A DNA stretch of 64,000 nt from Chryseobacterium oranimense (GTDB lineage: Bacteria; Bacteroidota; Bacteroidia; Flavobacteriales; Weeksellaceae). The notes under the pieces were generated by a model. That model was given only the letters and a program-made list of their open reading frames with translations, searched no databases and was not told the DNA's origin. Of the stretch, positions 1 through 9,308 are shown in pieces. The first letter of the stretch is position 1. Every line of letters starts with the position of its first letter. The stretch spans positions 62,001 through 126,000 of the forward strand of contig NZ_FQWT01000009.1 in assembly GCF_900129755.1 (NCBI RefSeq). The letters run 5' to 3'. Made by a program: the position numbers and the translations under genes.

Positions 1-34
1 TTCACCGGGATCTGTATGATTCTTTGAAGGATAA

Positions 35-862
35 TTAAGCTAGGCTTACTCTTACAAAACCTGTTACTTTAAGATCTGCATTTACAGATTTTACATAGTC
101 AGCTACAGAAATAGAGCTGTCTTTGATGAAATCCTGGTGGATCAAAGTATTGTCTTTGTAGAATCTCTGCATTTTACCTTTCAGGATATTGTCGATAATG
201 TTTGCAGGCTTACCTTCTTCAGTAAGTTTATGTCTTTCGATTTCCAGTTCTTTGTCGATAGTTTCCTGAGAAACTCTGGTTTCGTCAAGAGCGATTGGGT
301 TCATTGCAGCAGCCTGCATAGAAACAGCTTTAGCAACTTCGTCAGCTCCGTCTACTTTAGCAGAAAGTGCAGTGATAGCAGCGATTTTGTTTCCAGCGTG
401 GATGTAAGCTCCAAGGTAAGGCCCTTCGATTCTTTCGAATACTCCGATCTCGATTTTCTCACCGATAACTCCTGTCTGCTCGATTAATTTATCAGCAACA
501 GTAAGTCCGTGGAAATCTGTAGCTAAAAGCTCTTCTTTAGTAGCTGCGAAAATAGCCATTTCAGCTAATTCGTAAGCAAGCTCGATGAAAGCTTCGTTTT
601 TAGCAACGAAGTCAGTTTCGCAGTTTAGAGAGATGATCGCACCTAAAGTGTTATCCTCGTTTACTCTAGCGATTACTGCACCTTCAGAAGATTCTCTGTC
701 AGCTCTGTTTGCAGCAACTTTCTGCCCTTTCTTTCTAAGGATATCTACTGCTTTTTCGAAGTCTCCTTCTGCTTCAACTAAAGCTTTCTTGCAGTCCATC
801 ATACCTGCACCTGTTTGGTTTCTTAATTTTGCTACGTCTGCAGCAGCTGGTGTATAAGACAT
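35..862 (-). CDS. tsf: Elongation factor Ts
   Basis: EF-Ts is the nucleotide exchange factor that releases GDP from EF-Tu during translation elongation. The 275-residue product has the usual bacterial length. It shows the N-terminal UBA-like helical region (about residues 5-50, with GAGMMDCKKAL) and the family signature TDFVAKN at residues 83-89, followed by the two-part dimerisation core. It normally follows rpsB, but here the gene has its own promoter (TATCTTTG at 924-931) and a rightward gene begins just upstream, so it is transcribed separately from rpsB. No odd residues were seen. The family assignment is certain. Confidence 0.97.
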   Translation of the reverse strand: MSYTPAAADVAKLRNQTGAGMMDCKKALVEAEGDFEKAVDILRKKGQKVAANRADRESSEGAVIARVNEDNTLGAIISLNCETDFVAKNEAFIELAYELAEMAIFAATKEELLATDFHGLTVADKLIEQTGVIGEKIEIGVFERIEGPYLGAYIHAGNKIAAITALSAKVDGADEVAKAVSMQAAAMNPIALDETRVSQETIDKELEIERHKLTEEGKPANIIDNILKGKMQRFYKDNTLIHQDFIKDSSISVADYVKSVNADLKVTGFVRVSLA

Positions 863-923
863 AATATGTATTATTTTTTTATTTAAGATTAGTATTAATT
901 TTTAGCTTAATTTTAAAGCAGTG

Positions 924-931
924 CAAAGATA
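924..931 (-). promoter_or_regulatory. -7 box of the tsf promoter
   Basis: On the minus strand the sequence reads TATCTTTGC, a perfect match to the Bacteroidetes TAnnTTTG element. Transcription should begin about 5 bases downstream, leaving a leader of about 55 bases before the tsf ATG at 862. No clear TTG was seen at the expected -33 distance. Confidence 0.65.
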
Positions 932-1006
932 ATGATTTTAATGATAAACTAAAAAATGACTTTTCACGTTATTGATATATTTAATACTATTTTAAAGACT
1001 TGATTA

Positions 1007-1765
1007 ATGAAAAAAATCTTTCTCCTTATATTTCTATGCATTTTTGCCTTAGGTTTCTCCCAAAAAAAGAAAAAATCGAAATCCAAGGCGGTCGTAGAAA
1101 AAGAAACAGTAATCATCTACACAGAGCAGGATGCTGAAGCCTCCAGCGAGGCCAGAGTGATTGCAGGTTTCCTGAAACAGAATCCCGGACATGCCAAAAC
1201 CGATTATTTTAAAAGAAAACTGATTGAAATGATTATGGCCGATAATTCTCCTGAAGCCAAACCTACCATTAAACCAATCAGTAAAGAAAAAATAGAAAAA
1301 ATTGTTCAGAATAATGAGCTTAACAGCGGTAAAGTAATAGCAGCCAGTAATAAAACACCTGCTGAAAACAAGAATACAGATAAGGTCAATGATGCTATCA
1401 ATGCTCTGAAAGAAGAAAGACTGGCAAGTGTTGGTTCGGTAAGTTCCGCCAAAACTGCCGGGGTTGCCAAATCGGGACCCAGCGAAGCTAATAAAAAAAC
1501 GGCAGCAATGCTTACCCACCTCTTCAATAATGACATGAATAAAAATGAGGCTTACGTCAATATCAAGAACAGATCCAGCTGTAACCTTGTTGTGAAAATA
1601 AGCGGAAAAAAATATTATAATTTAACCGTTCCCGCAAAAGGACAAAATTTTATTCTGATAGATAAAGGAGAATATGTACTGACGACAATGGTGTGTGATG
1701 CCAAGTATTCTTCAATCAAGAAAGTAACACAGGACATAGAAATTGCACTCAACGTAGCCGATTAA
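1007..1765 (+). CDS. Secreted hypothetical protein, DUF6759-like
   Basis: The protein has 252 residues. It starts with a Sec signal peptide (hydrophobic residues 4-18, predicted cleavage near GFSQ), then a Lys-rich stretch. The middle is low-complexity, charged and Ala/Lys-rich (about 80-165). The C-terminal part (about 165-250) looks folded, with NIKNRSSCNLVV and DKGEYVLTTMVCDAKYSS. From memory the C-terminal part resembles the Chryseobacterium family DUF6759; this was not checked. The location is probably periplasm or outer membrane. It is convergent with accA across a shared terminator. No function can be assigned. Confidence 0.8.
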   Translation: MKKIFLLIFLCIFALGFSQKKKKSKSKAVVEKETVIIYTEQDAEASSEARVIAGFLKQNPGHAKTDYFKRKLIEMIMADNSPEAKPTIKPISKEKIEKIVQNNELNSGKVIAASNKTPAENKNTDKVNDAINALKEERLASVGSVSSAKTAGVAKSGPSEANKKTAAMLTHLFNNDMNKNEAYVNIKNRSSCNLVVKISGKKYYNLTVPAKGQNFILIDKGEYVLTTMVCDAKYSSIKKVTQDIEIALNVAD

Positions 1766-1791
1766 GATCAATTAAAACTAAACTATAAATA

Positions 1792-1824
1792 AAAAGCGGT
1801 TAAGAAATTTTCTTAACCGCTTTT
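1792..1824. terminator. Bidirectional intrinsic terminator
   Basis: A perfect hairpin with arms AAAAGCGGTTAAGAAA and TTTCTTAACCGCTTTT is flanked by A-rich sequence on the left and a T-run on the right. It sits between the converging hypothetical gene (ends 1765) and accA (ends 1830) and can stop both transcripts. Confidence 0.85.
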
Positions 1825-1829
1825 TTGTT

Positions 1830-2786
1830 TTATCCTTTAAACTGTCCCATTGCAATGAATTTCTCCTGCCTTTGGGTTTCAAGTTCCTGTCCTGAGAACT
1901 TTGAAAAAGCTTTAATATTCTGTAAAATAGAATGCTTAAGATTCAGGTAAGCCACTTCAGGGTCATATTGAGCGCCTCCAAGAGGTTCTTCAATAATACC
2001 GTCGATGAATTTTTCTCTTAAAGCATCTTGTGGGGTAAGGTTTAATGCATTGGCTGCATCTTCCTTGTGATCCCAGTTTCTCCATAAAATAGAAGAGCAG
2101 CTTTCCGGTGCAATTACGGTGTACCATGTATTTTCAAGCATGTATACTTTGTTTCCCACACCTATTCCCAATGCTCCGCCACTTGCTCCTTCACCGATGA
2201 TATAAGTGAAAATAGGCGTTTTAAGCTGAACCATTTCGAAGATGTTTCTGGCAATTGCCTCTCCCTGGCCTCTTTCTTCAGCTTCCAGCCCAGGATAAGC
2301 TCCCGGTGTGTCTACTAAAGTTACCACAGGGATCTTGAATTTTTCAGCAAGCTTCATCAGTCGTAAAGCTTTTCTGTATCCTTCAGGATTCGGCATTCCG
2401 AATCTTCTGTGCTGTCTTTCTTTGGTTGTTCTCCCTTTCTGGGTTCCGATGATCATTACTTTCTGACCATCCAATGTAGCTAAACCACCAATCATTGCAG
2501 GGTCGTCTGCGAAATTTCTGTCTCCGTGAAGTTCCAGGAAACTTCCTTTGTCTACCATTCCATTGATATAGTCAATTGTATAGGGACGATCCGGATGACG
2601 GGATAGTTGTACTCTCTGCCAAGGGGTAAGGTTTCCGTAGATTTCTTTTTTCTTTTCCAAAATCTTATCCTCAATCTGGCTGCATGCTAATTTTACATCA
2701 ACACCACTTTCTTCTCCTACTAAAGAACAAGTCTGAAGTTGATCCATCAGATCTTTTATAGGAAGTTCGAAACTTAAATATTCCAT
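1830..2786 (-). CDS. accA: Acetyl-CoA carboxylase carboxyltransferase subunit alpha
   Basis: AccA is one half of the carboxyltransferase that moves CO2 from biotinyl-BCCP to acetyl-CoA to give malonyl-CoA, the first step of fatty acid synthesis. The 318 residues match the usual bacterial AccA length. Crotonase-fold markers are visible, including HGDRNFADDPA, the glycine-rich GEGASGGALG and TPQDALREKFIDGII near the C terminus. The gene has its own promoter (2810-2817), with a start about 17 bases after the expected transcription start. accB and accC lie about 12 kb away at 14.5-16.5 kb; accD is not in the window. Confidence 0.97.
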   Translation of the reverse strand: MEYLSFELPIKDLMDQLQTCSLVGEESGVDVKLACSQIEDKILEKKKEIYGNLTPWQRVQLSRHPDRPYTIDYINGMVDKGSFLELHGDRNFADDPAMIGGLATLDGQKVMIIGTQKGRTTKERQHRRFGMPNPEGYRKALRLMKLAEKFKIPVVTLVDTPGAYPGLEAEERGQGEAIARNIFEMVQLKTPIFTYIIGEGASGGALGIGVGNKVYMLENTWYTVIAPESCSSILWRNWDHKEDAANALNLTPQDALREKFIDGIIEEPLGGAQYDPEVAYLNLKHSILQNIKAFSKFSGQELETQRQEKFIAMGQFKG

Positions 2787-2809
2787 TTCTTGAAGTAAAT
2801 TAAATCTTT

Positions 2810-2817
2810 CAAATTTA
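2810..2817 (-). promoter_or_regulatory. accA: -7 box of the accA promoter
   Basis: The minus strand reads TAAATTTG, matching TAnnTTTG. It lies in the 48-base gap between gltX and accA and is placed for a leader of about 17 bases. It indicates that accA can be transcribed independently of gltX. Confidence 0.55.
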
Positions 2818-2834
2818 TGAAAAATTATGAAAAA

Positions 2835-4562
2835 CTATTTAAAATTATTGATAGCATTGTTTATTCGGGAGATAGTTTCCTCTTTTCCAATCAGTTCCAT
2901 GATATCCGGAACGTCCGGGCCTTTCAGTTCTCCTACCAAAGATAAACGCAGCGGCATCATTACTTTTCCCATGCCCAGGCCTTTGTTTTCGGCAAAATCG
3001 TGGACTGCCTGCTTCAGGATTTCTGAACTGAATTCGGTAGTGCTAAGATTTTCTGCCAATTCACCTAAAACAGCAGATGTTTCTTCGTTCCATGCTTTTT
3101 TCGATGCTTTTTCATCATAAGAAAGGGGCGCTTCGAAGAAAAATTTTCCGTTTTCGTAAATGTCTTTAGGGAAAGTAGCCCTTTCTTTCATGAGACCGAT
3201 GATCTTTATTAATTTTTCATCGGAAACACCGGAAAGGTTAATATCTGTATTTTTTAACAGCTGAAGAAGTTCGTCGTCCGATTTCATCTGGATATACTGA
3301 TGATTGAACCATTCCGATTTCTCTTTGCTGAATCTTGCACCTGCTTTATGCACTTTATGAAGATCAAATTCTTTTGCCATTTCTTCCAGCGACAGGACTT
3401 CTTTGTCGTCGGCAGGGGACCAGCCCAGTAAGGCTACCATATTGATGAAGGCGTCAGGAAGGTATCCGTTTTCTCTGTATCCTTTTGAAACAGCTCCTGT
3501 TGCAGGATCTTTGAAATCCAACGGAAATACAGGGAACCCGAATTTATCACCGTCTCTTTTGCTTAATTTCCCAGAAAGTCCTTTCTTTAAAAACTGCTTT
3601 ACGGAAGCGGTTAGCGGGTTGTCTTTATCGTTTTCGCCCAGCATGGATTTAAATCTCGGGCTTTTTACTTCTGAAAAGAAAGATTTGATAAGTTCTGCCG
3701 ATTCATCAAAAGAAAACTGACTGTTTTTCAAAACAAATTCTTCTGCAAAAGATTTTGTAATACTGTCGATATTATCTTTATTGATTAAGGTTGATACATC
3801 GGGCTTCAGGATCAGGGAAAGGTGTGCAAACTGCGGTGCTTCCCAGCCCATCGCTTCGTATAGTAAAGTGTGAAGTCCTAAAGACGGCAGCCATTCCTCA
3901 CCACGGATCACGTGGGAGATTTCCATTTCATGGTCATCAATGATGTTGGCAAAATGGTAAGTTGGCATTCCGTCGTTCTTTACAAGAACTTTGTCGTCCA
4001 GTGTATTGGTATTCACGGAAGAATGTCCGCGGATAATGTCTTCAAGGTTAAGGGTTCTGTCTACCGGCATTTTGAATCTTACCACATAAGGTGTTTTTTC
4101 ATCCAGTAATTTCTGAACTTCCTCTTCGGAAAGTGCAACACTGTTTCTGAGACGGTTTCTGGTTTTATTATCATAAGAGAAAACCTCTCCGTTGGCCTCA
4201 AATTCAGCACGGATGGCATCCAGCTCTTCCGGTGTATCGAAAGCAATGTAAGCATAGTCTGTTTTCAGGATCTGCTCTGTGTATCTGTCGTAGATATCTC
4301 TTCTTTCAGACTGTCTGTAAGGGGCAAATTTCCCTCCTTTCTTAGGACTTTCATCAGGAATGATTCCGCACCATTCTAAAGCTTCCTCGATGTATTCTTC
4401 AGCTCCTTCAACGTATCTTGCCGTATCTGTATCTTCAATACGAAGTACAAATTCACCACCCTGGTTTTTGGCAAAAAGGTAATCATATAATGCGGTTCTT
4501 ACGCCTCCCAAATGCAAAGGTCCTGTAGGACTTGGAGCAAAACGGACTCTTACTTTCTCCAT
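2835..4562 (-). CDS. gltX: Glutamyl-tRNA synthetase with an in-frame expansion before the KMSKS loop
   Basis: Class I synthetase that charges tRNA-Glu. The HIGH-type motif is seen as SPTGPLHLGG (residues 11-20) and the KMSKS-type loop as GKLSKRDGDK. The product is 575 residues, against about 500 in most relatives. The extra length is a segment of about 74 residues (roughly 255-328, bases 3579-3800) placed directly between LSLILKPD and GLSGKLSKRD, where other bacterial GluRS have only a few residues. Both flanks read normally and the frame is open, so the enzyme is probably active. The ATG at 4562 is chosen because the next ATG upstream (4583) falls inside the -7 box. Codon use in the insert looks similar to the flanks. 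Confidence 0.95.
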   Translation of the reverse strand: MEKVRVRFAPSPTGPLHLGGVRTALYDYLFAKNQGGEFVLRIEDTDTARYVEGAEEYIEEALEWCGIIPDESPKKGGKFAPYRQSERRDIYDRYTEQILKTDYAYIAFDTPEELDAIRAEFEANGEVFSYDNKTRNRLRNSVALSEEEVQKLLDEKTPYVVRFKMPVDRTLNLEDIIRGHSSVNTNTLDDKVLVKNDGMPTYHFANIIDDHEMEISHVIRGEEWLPSLGLHTLLYEAMGWEAPQFAHLSLILKPDVSTLINKDNIDSITKSFAEEFVLKNSQFSFDESAELIKSFFSEVKSPRFKSMLGENDKDNPLTASVKQFLKKGLSGKLSKRDGDKFGFPVFPLDFKDPATGAVSKGYRENGYLPDAFINMVALLGWSPADDKEVLSLEEMAKEFDLHKVHKAGARFSKEKSEWFNHQYIQMKSDDELLQLLKNTDINLSGVSDEKLIKIIGLMKERATFPKDIYENGKFFFEAPLSYDEKASKKAWNEETSAVLGELAENLSTTEFSSEILKQAVHDFAENKGLGMGKVMMPLRLSLVGELKGPDVPDIMELIGKEETISRINNAINNFK

Positions 4563-4580
4563 TTCAATAAAAATTTTGTG

Positions 4581-4588
4581 CAAATTTA
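4581..4588 (-). promoter_or_regulatory. gltX: -7 box of the gltX promoter; fixes the start codon
   Basis: The minus strand reads TAAATTTGC. Expected transcription start is near 4575, so translation must begin at the ATG at 4562 (MEKVRVRF) and not at the in-frame ATG at 4583, which overlaps the box. Confidence 0.65.
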
Positions 4589-4697
4589 CTTAAAATTACC
4601 CGAGTTCGGGTGAAGAAAATTAAGATTAAAGGGCTGGAAGCTCGAAGAGGAGGGCTGAACGTTCCTGCTGGAGTTAATTCATCCTCAAACTTCGCTC

Positions 4698-5603
4698 TTA
4701 TTTAAGCATCAGCAGCTTAAAGAATAAGACAGGATTTTTATACTTGACCTTGTATTTTTCTTTTTTCCATTCCGTTCTTAGTCTTTCTTTTTCGGATTCA
4801 GAATCTGTTTCGGATAAAAGGATTTCATATTTGAAATGAATGAGCTTCAGCTGGTATTTTTTATAAAGTTCCTTGTCGGCTTTGATGTAATCGAGGTATT
4901 TATGAGTAACTTTTTCATAGGAATCTTTCATCAGCTTCCAGTTTCGTGAAAGACTTGTAGAAAGAATCCTGTAATAGAACAGTTTTTTATCGATAAAGCC
5001 TATTTTGTATCCTTTGGAGGTAAGCCTAAGATTCATATCCCAGTCTTCGGTATTGATGTTTTCGTCAAACGGATATTTTACCAGAAGCTCTTTTTTTACA
5101 AATGTCCCTACATTGGCTGTTTTGTTTTCAGAAACATTTTCATGGAAAAAACGGTAAAGGGTATCTATGATCTGTTTTTTTTCTTTTGGGCTGTAGGCAT
5201 CTGTCATTTTATCTTCAGACTGATAATATTTATAACCATCCGAAAGGATAAAATCTACCAGGTTCTTCTGAATGTATGAAACCTTCTCTGCAAGATGATC
5301 TTCTGTGAGCCAGTCGTCTCCTGAAAGAAGAGAAACATATTCTCCCGAAGCATGTGAAACGGCAATATTAATATTTTTTGCTACCCCAAAACTTTCAGTG
5401 TTCCGGATCATCTTGTAAGGGCGGTCAAACTTTGAAAGAACTTTTTCCGCATTTTCAAATGTCTTGTCTTTGGAAGCATTATCCAAAAGAATGATTTCAT
5501 AATTGGGATAGGACTGCGAAATGGCGGACAAGCATGCCTGCTCAATGAACTTTTCATGGTTCATGGTAATGATAATGAGGCTTACAAGCGGCGGATTGTT
5601 CAT
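4698..5603 (-). CDS. Family 2 glycosyltransferase
   Basis: Cytoplasmic GT-A glycosyltransferase predicted to transfer a sugar from a nucleotide-sugar donor during surface polysaccharide or LPS O-chain synthesis. The N terminus has the GT2 fold pattern VSLIIITMNHEKFIEQ, then LLDNASKDKT, and the metal-binding motif in SGDDW (about residue 99). The C-terminal third is Lys/Glu-rich with no obvious membrane segment. At 301 residues it is the last gene of the leftward glycosyltransferase run, separated from the GT61 gene by 268 bases. Donor and acceptor cannot be predicted. Confidence 0.9.
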   Translation of the reverse strand: MNNPPLVSLIIITMNHEKFIEQACLSAISQSYPNYEIILLDNASKDKTFENAEKVLSKFDRPYKMIRNTESFGVAKNINIAVSHASGEYVSLLSGDDWLTEDHLAEKVSYIQKNLVDFILSDGYKYYQSEDKMTDAYSPKEKKQIIDTLYRFFHENVSENKTANVGTFVKKELLVKYPFDENINTEDWDMNLRLTSKGYKIGFIDKKLFYYRILSTSLSRNWKLMKDSYEKVTHKYLDYIKADKELYKKYQLKLIHFKYEILLSETDSESEKERLRTEWKKEKYKVKYKNPVLFFKLLMLK

Positions 5604-5871
5604 ATTTTTGGATGGAATTTTTTAAAATTAAGGATGGGTCCTGTAAATAAAATAATAATATTCATCAGCTGATTTTCTTACTAAAACAGGTTGCCTTTTT
5701 TGAAGATGGAAGTATGTATAAAATATTGATGTGAAGAATGGATTATCCTTTATTTTTTTCGTCATAAATATTCTTTTGGATACCATATAAGTGTATTTAT
5801 AAACCCTCAGCTTCCATTGTATGGCAATAAGATTTCTGTTCTTTATTCAAAATCAGACGGCTAACTGCTAT
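5604..5871. other. 268-base AT-rich intergenic gap in the glycosyltransferase cluster
   Basis: No ORF, RNA gene, convincing promoter or terminator was found. The gap is wide compared with the 50-base gap and the 4-base overlap seen between the other genes of the same run, so a remnant gene or unrecognised regulatory site is possible. Confidence 0.4.
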
Positions 5872-7095
5872 TTAAATATTGAGTAACTGCTCCAGCTTCT
5901 TATTAAAAATTTCAGGATCCAATCTGTAATCCTCATGGAAACCTTCATAATCCTGCGGATAAATATAGAAATAAAGATCGAAGCCTGCTTGTTTAGCTAA
6001 GGTAGAAAAAATAGCAAAGTCTCCCCATACGGAACTGAACCAGCTTAGGCCTTTGGCACCTTCATTGGCAAACAAAACATTCGTCCAGGCTGCACCACTG
6101 GGACCAATAATATATTCAGCATTGTTGACCAGATAGATTTGCTCATGAATATTCAGATCTTCAAAAAAGACTTCTTCAAAACCATGCCTTTGTACTAATG
6201 CCAGAATTTCTTCTTCATTGTATTTTCTATACTGAGATCTTCTGGAGATAAATATTCTTTTAACAGGCTGAATGCGGACTTTAGCGAGATCCAGATTATC
6301 AAAGGCCGTTTTTCGGAGATATTGGAGCGATGATTTCGATAGTTTGGTAAATCCGGCTTCATAAGTCATTCCCGGCATAATATTCGGGACTGCATAATTG
6401 TTGCTGGTGATATGCCAAAGCTTTTTAAAGCGGTAATAATTTTTTCCGTGGCTGAGGAACATAATTTTATAATCCTTCAAAAAGAACATAAGCAGATCCT
6501 TCAGGTTTTCAACCTTCTGTACATCTTCATCTATGATGATCAGCTTATTTTTAGCATCAGGAATATATTTGAAATACTCAACTTTGGACAGGATATCTAC
6601 CAGGAAATGATAATAATTGAAAGTAAACGTTCCACCCATGAAAATAGCTTCCTCATCATAATAAACCTCTTTATAGTTCTTCACCTTGGCCAGAGTCATC
6701 GAATGCTGCAAAAGATTGTTGGTATTGTAGACATAGGTAATCCTGTCGTCGTCATGCCATCTCTCGTAGTAGATCTTTTCTTTTTTCAGATCTAAAAAAT
6801 AAGTAGAGTTGGGAATACATAAAACATTCTGAAGGGCAAAAATCTCTATAGCATTTTTAGGGGCTTTTATAGTAGCTTGGGTAGTTGTATCAAACGTCTT
6901 AGGCAGAAACAATTCTGACTCTTCTTTATCACTGATCGTCATTCTTTCCGTGCAGTATTCAGAAGGGATAGAATCCAGTGGTAAAAAATCCGTTACGAGT
7001 CTTTTGGCTTTCCTGAAAAAAGACTTGATATAATATTTTTTTCTAAGTGCTTTAAGCTCCTTTTCTAAATGTTCAATTTGTTCCTTCGCATTCAT
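5872..7095 (-). CDS. Family 61 glycosyltransferase (DUF563)
   Basis: A 407-residue protein with the GT61 pattern: MGGTFTFNYYHFLVD in the N-terminal half, then KRIFISRR, and the C-terminal motif GPSGAAWTNVLFANEG. GT61 enzymes are inverting transferases; bacterial members occur in capsule and LPS clusters. The first 60 residues are charged and coiled-coil-like (EQIEHLEKELKALRKKY). It lies between a GT4 gene and a GT2 gene in the same direction and is probably co-transcribed with them. Sugar specificity is unknown. Confidence 0.88.
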   Translation of the reverse strand: MNAKEQIEHLEKELKALRKKYYIKSFFRKAKRLVTDFLPLDSIPSEYCTERMTISDKEESELFLPKTFDTTTQATIKAPKNAIEIFALQNVLCIPNSTYFLDLKKEKIYYERWHDDDRITYVYNTNNLLQHSMTLAKVKNYKEVYYDEEAIFMGGTFTFNYYHFLVDILSKVEYFKYIPDAKNKLIIIDEDVQKVENLKDLLMFFLKDYKIMFLSHGKNYYRFKKLWHITSNNYAVPNIMPGMTYEAGFTKLSKSSLQYLRKTAFDNLDLAKVRIQPVKRIFISRRSQYRKYNEEEILALVQRHGFEEVFFEDLNIHEQIYLVNNAEYIIGPSGAAWTNVLFANEGAKGLSWFSSVWGDFAIFSTLAKQAGFDLYFYIYPQDYEGFHEDYRLDPEIFNKKLEQLLNI

Positions 7096-7145
7096 ATTCT
7101 AAAACTTGGGATGAACTGAAAAATAGGTATATCGGTTAAGGTGTT

Positions 7146-8333
7146 CTATATAATCCCGTTATAATAATCCAGGGTTTCATTAGCCATCTTATCAATACCG
7201 AATTTTGATTCTATTAATTTTCGGGCATTCACTGAAATCCTGTTTCTCAGCTCATCGTCTTCAAAAATAAGACTTATCTTTTCGTGGAAGTGATCTTCCC
7301 CGGCAATCAGGCCATTTACAGGTTCTTCTATAATTTCTTTAAAAGAATCTATCGCAGAACACACCACAGGTTTCTGCATAGCCATTACCTCAAGCAAAGA
7401 TAAGCTAAAATTTTCACCTTTGGAGGGAAAGCAGACCACCTCTGCTTTGCCTATGAGCTCTACAATTTCCGCACCCGGTTTGTTTCCGTAAAAATGAATT
7501 GAATTCCTGCTTTCCGGATCCTGTATGTTTTCGGCTATATAATCAGGGTAGTGGTTGGGCTTACCTATAAAATGGAGCGATGCTGCGGGATATTTTTTTC
7601 TAAGTTTAATAAAAGCATTAATAAGAGTTTCCGCTCCCTTTTCGTAGGATACATTTCCTAGATAGAAAACAGATTGGTGAATGACTTCCGCTTTTTCAGA
7701 AGGCTTATAGAATTTTTCATCAATACCGTTGTAGATGAGTTTGGGGTTTTTAATGCCGAAAAGGCTTTTATTGATCGCCTCATTGTACTTGGATATCACA
7801 ATGATGTTTTTCGAGCTTTTAAAGGCTTCTTTTTCACAGAAGATTCGTCCTTTATGAACTTTTTTATATCCAAAATACTTCTCCAGAACAGACCAGGAAC
7901 CATGGCACCTGATTACATAAGGGATTTCTTTGGGAATAGAAAGTGCCAGACCGTCAAAATCATGGGTTTCTGCAATGTCAAAATGAAGGTTATTCTTCCT
8001 GATCCAGGTATTTATTTTATCTGAAATTATTTTTTTCTCAGAAAGATAGGTTTTAAAATGAATCTTTTCAAGAGCTTTTACTTTTCCGGTAGCCGATCTT
8101 AGCAGCTCAAGAAGAGGATTGGCTTTAAAAATATCTTTTACGGAATGGATCTTTATACCATTCTCCTCTATATCAAATGCATGTTTCGAGATCAGGAAAA
8201 CATGTACCGAGATCCCTCTCTTTACAAGTTCTGCACACAAATTTTTATAAAAAACGCCTGTACCGCCTACTTTGGGAGTACGGGAAGACTGGTATTCCCG
8301 GGTTACAATAAGTACATTTTTTATTTCTTTCAT
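7146..8333 (-). CDS. Family 4 glycosyltransferase
   Basis: GT-B retaining glycosyltransferase of 395 residues. The N-terminal Rossmann domain includes KVGGTGVFYKNLCAELVKRG, and the C-terminal donor-binding domain shows LGNVSYEKGAETL and the E-x7-E type motif in FPSKGENFSLSLLEVMA. The start codon overlaps the stop of the upstream CgeB-like gene (ATGA type), so translation of the two is probably coupled. It likely acts in the cytoplasm on a lipid-linked glycan or LPS. Confidence 0.92.
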   Translation of the reverse strand: MKEIKNVLIVTREYQSSRTPKVGGTGVFYKNLCAELVKRGISVHVFLISKHAFDIEENGIKIHSVKDIFKANPLLELLRSATGKVKALEKIHFKTYLSEKKIISDKINTWIRKNNLHFDIAETHDFDGLALSIPKEIPYVIRCHGSWSVLEKYFGYKKVHKGRIFCEKEAFKSSKNIIVISKYNEAINKSLFGIKNPKLIYNGIDEKFYKPSEKAEVIHQSVFYLGNVSYEKGAETLINAFIKLRKKYPAASLHFIGKPNHYPDYIAENIQDPESRNSIHFYGNKPGAEIVELIGKAEVVCFPSKGENFSLSLLEVMAMQKPVVCSAIDSFKEIIEEPVNGLIAGEDHFHEKISLIFEDDELRNRISVNARKLIESKFGIDKMANETLDYYNGII

Positions 8334-9304
8334 GAATTCAGTTTAAATACCGTGTTCACCCAATGGTCAAGCGTATACTTATTATAAACTTCTTCAGGCA
8401 GCTTTTCGTATGGCGTATTGAAAAAATCTTTGTTTACATTACGGAAATTTTTATCCAGAACCAGAATATTATTGGGGTTATAAAAATCATACGTTTTGAT
8501 CGTAGGATTGTCGGTGATGATTTTCTTTTCCAGCGCCATAGCTTCAAATATCCTGAAACTGAGCCCGGTCTGGTTAGCACGCATCAGATCGAGAATGACT
8601 TTGGTATTTTTGTAATAATCCGGCAGTGCATGATGAGGTATTTTTTTTCTTCCGAATTTTAAAATATCAATGTTTTTTGGATCAATGATTTGGTTCAGCT
8701 TATTTTTCCAGCCTTTTTTACCTACCATGTACACCTCAAATTTTATTTTCATGGGCAGTAACCTGTTGATCAAAAGATTCAAAGCAGAGAGTCTTTTTTT
8801 ATCATAGGAAGTAATGTAGAACAGATCCAGCTTAGGATGCTGCTTTTCGGCAGGAAGATAGTCGAGGTAATTATAGTTGGTAATCTTTTCGAAACCGAAA
8901 TTTTTCACATCATTATCATCAAAGGAAAATATCGTATCAAAATAATGAAGATGTGTTGCTGGGTTTCTGGCCATGCTGTCATAAAGATAAGCAATATTCC
9001 GGTCTGCATATTCCCTGATCTTCTTATGGATATTTTCCTCAATAGCTTCAGGATTGATGACCAGAATCTGATCCTGCTTTCCGATTTTTTCCAGAGATTC
9101 CAGTATGAAACTTTGTCTTTTGTGATATTTCGGGTTTTTGCCCAGAAAAATCTTGCTGAAAGTGTTTTTTATACGCTCACCAGTATTTTTATGGGTAAAG
9201 GCTCCGATGTTGATATGGCATGCTTCAATGCCTTTATCACTCAGTTTTTCCACTATGTGTTCATCATAATGCCAGAAATCGAAGCTGATTAAACAAATTT
9301 TCAT
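8330..9304 (-). CDS. CgeB-like glycosyltransferase
   Basis: A 324-residue GT-B type protein. The N terminus MKICLISFDFWHYDEHIVE and the C-terminal domain with TGLSFRIFEAMALEKKIITD resemble the CgeB/DUF3880-type glycosyltransferases found in LPS and capsule clusters. It is the first gene of the leftward run. The promoter box TATTTTTG at 9309-9316 ends only 4 bases before the ATG, so the mRNA may be leaderless. It shares the upstream gap with a divergently transcribed GT4 gene. Confidence 0.82.
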   Translation of the reverse strand: MKICLISFDFWHYDEHIVEKLSDKGIEACHINIGAFTHKNTGERIKNTFSKIFLGKNPKYHKRQSFILESLEKIGKQDQILVINPEAIEENIHKKIREYADRNIAYLYDSMARNPATHLHYFDTIFSFDDNDVKNFGFEKITNYNYLDYLPAEKQHPKLDLFYITSYDKKRLSALNLLINRLLPMKIKFEVYMVGKKGWKNKLNQIIDPKNIDILKFGRKKIPHHALPDYYKNTKVILDLMRANQTGLSFRIFEAMALEKKIITDNPTIKTYDFYNPNNILVLDKNFRNVNKDFFNTPYEKLPEEVYNKYTLDHWVNTVFKLNS

Positions 9305-9308
9305 ACTG

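Noticed and set aside
1..34. End of another gene before tsf
   Set aside because: Too short to assign; no frame recognised.
4600..4697. Possible structured element between gltX and the GT2 gene
   Set aside because: Only weak short pairings (CCCGA/TCGGG) and a GAAGCTCGAAGAGGAGG-like stretch; no convincing terminator or repeat could be defined.
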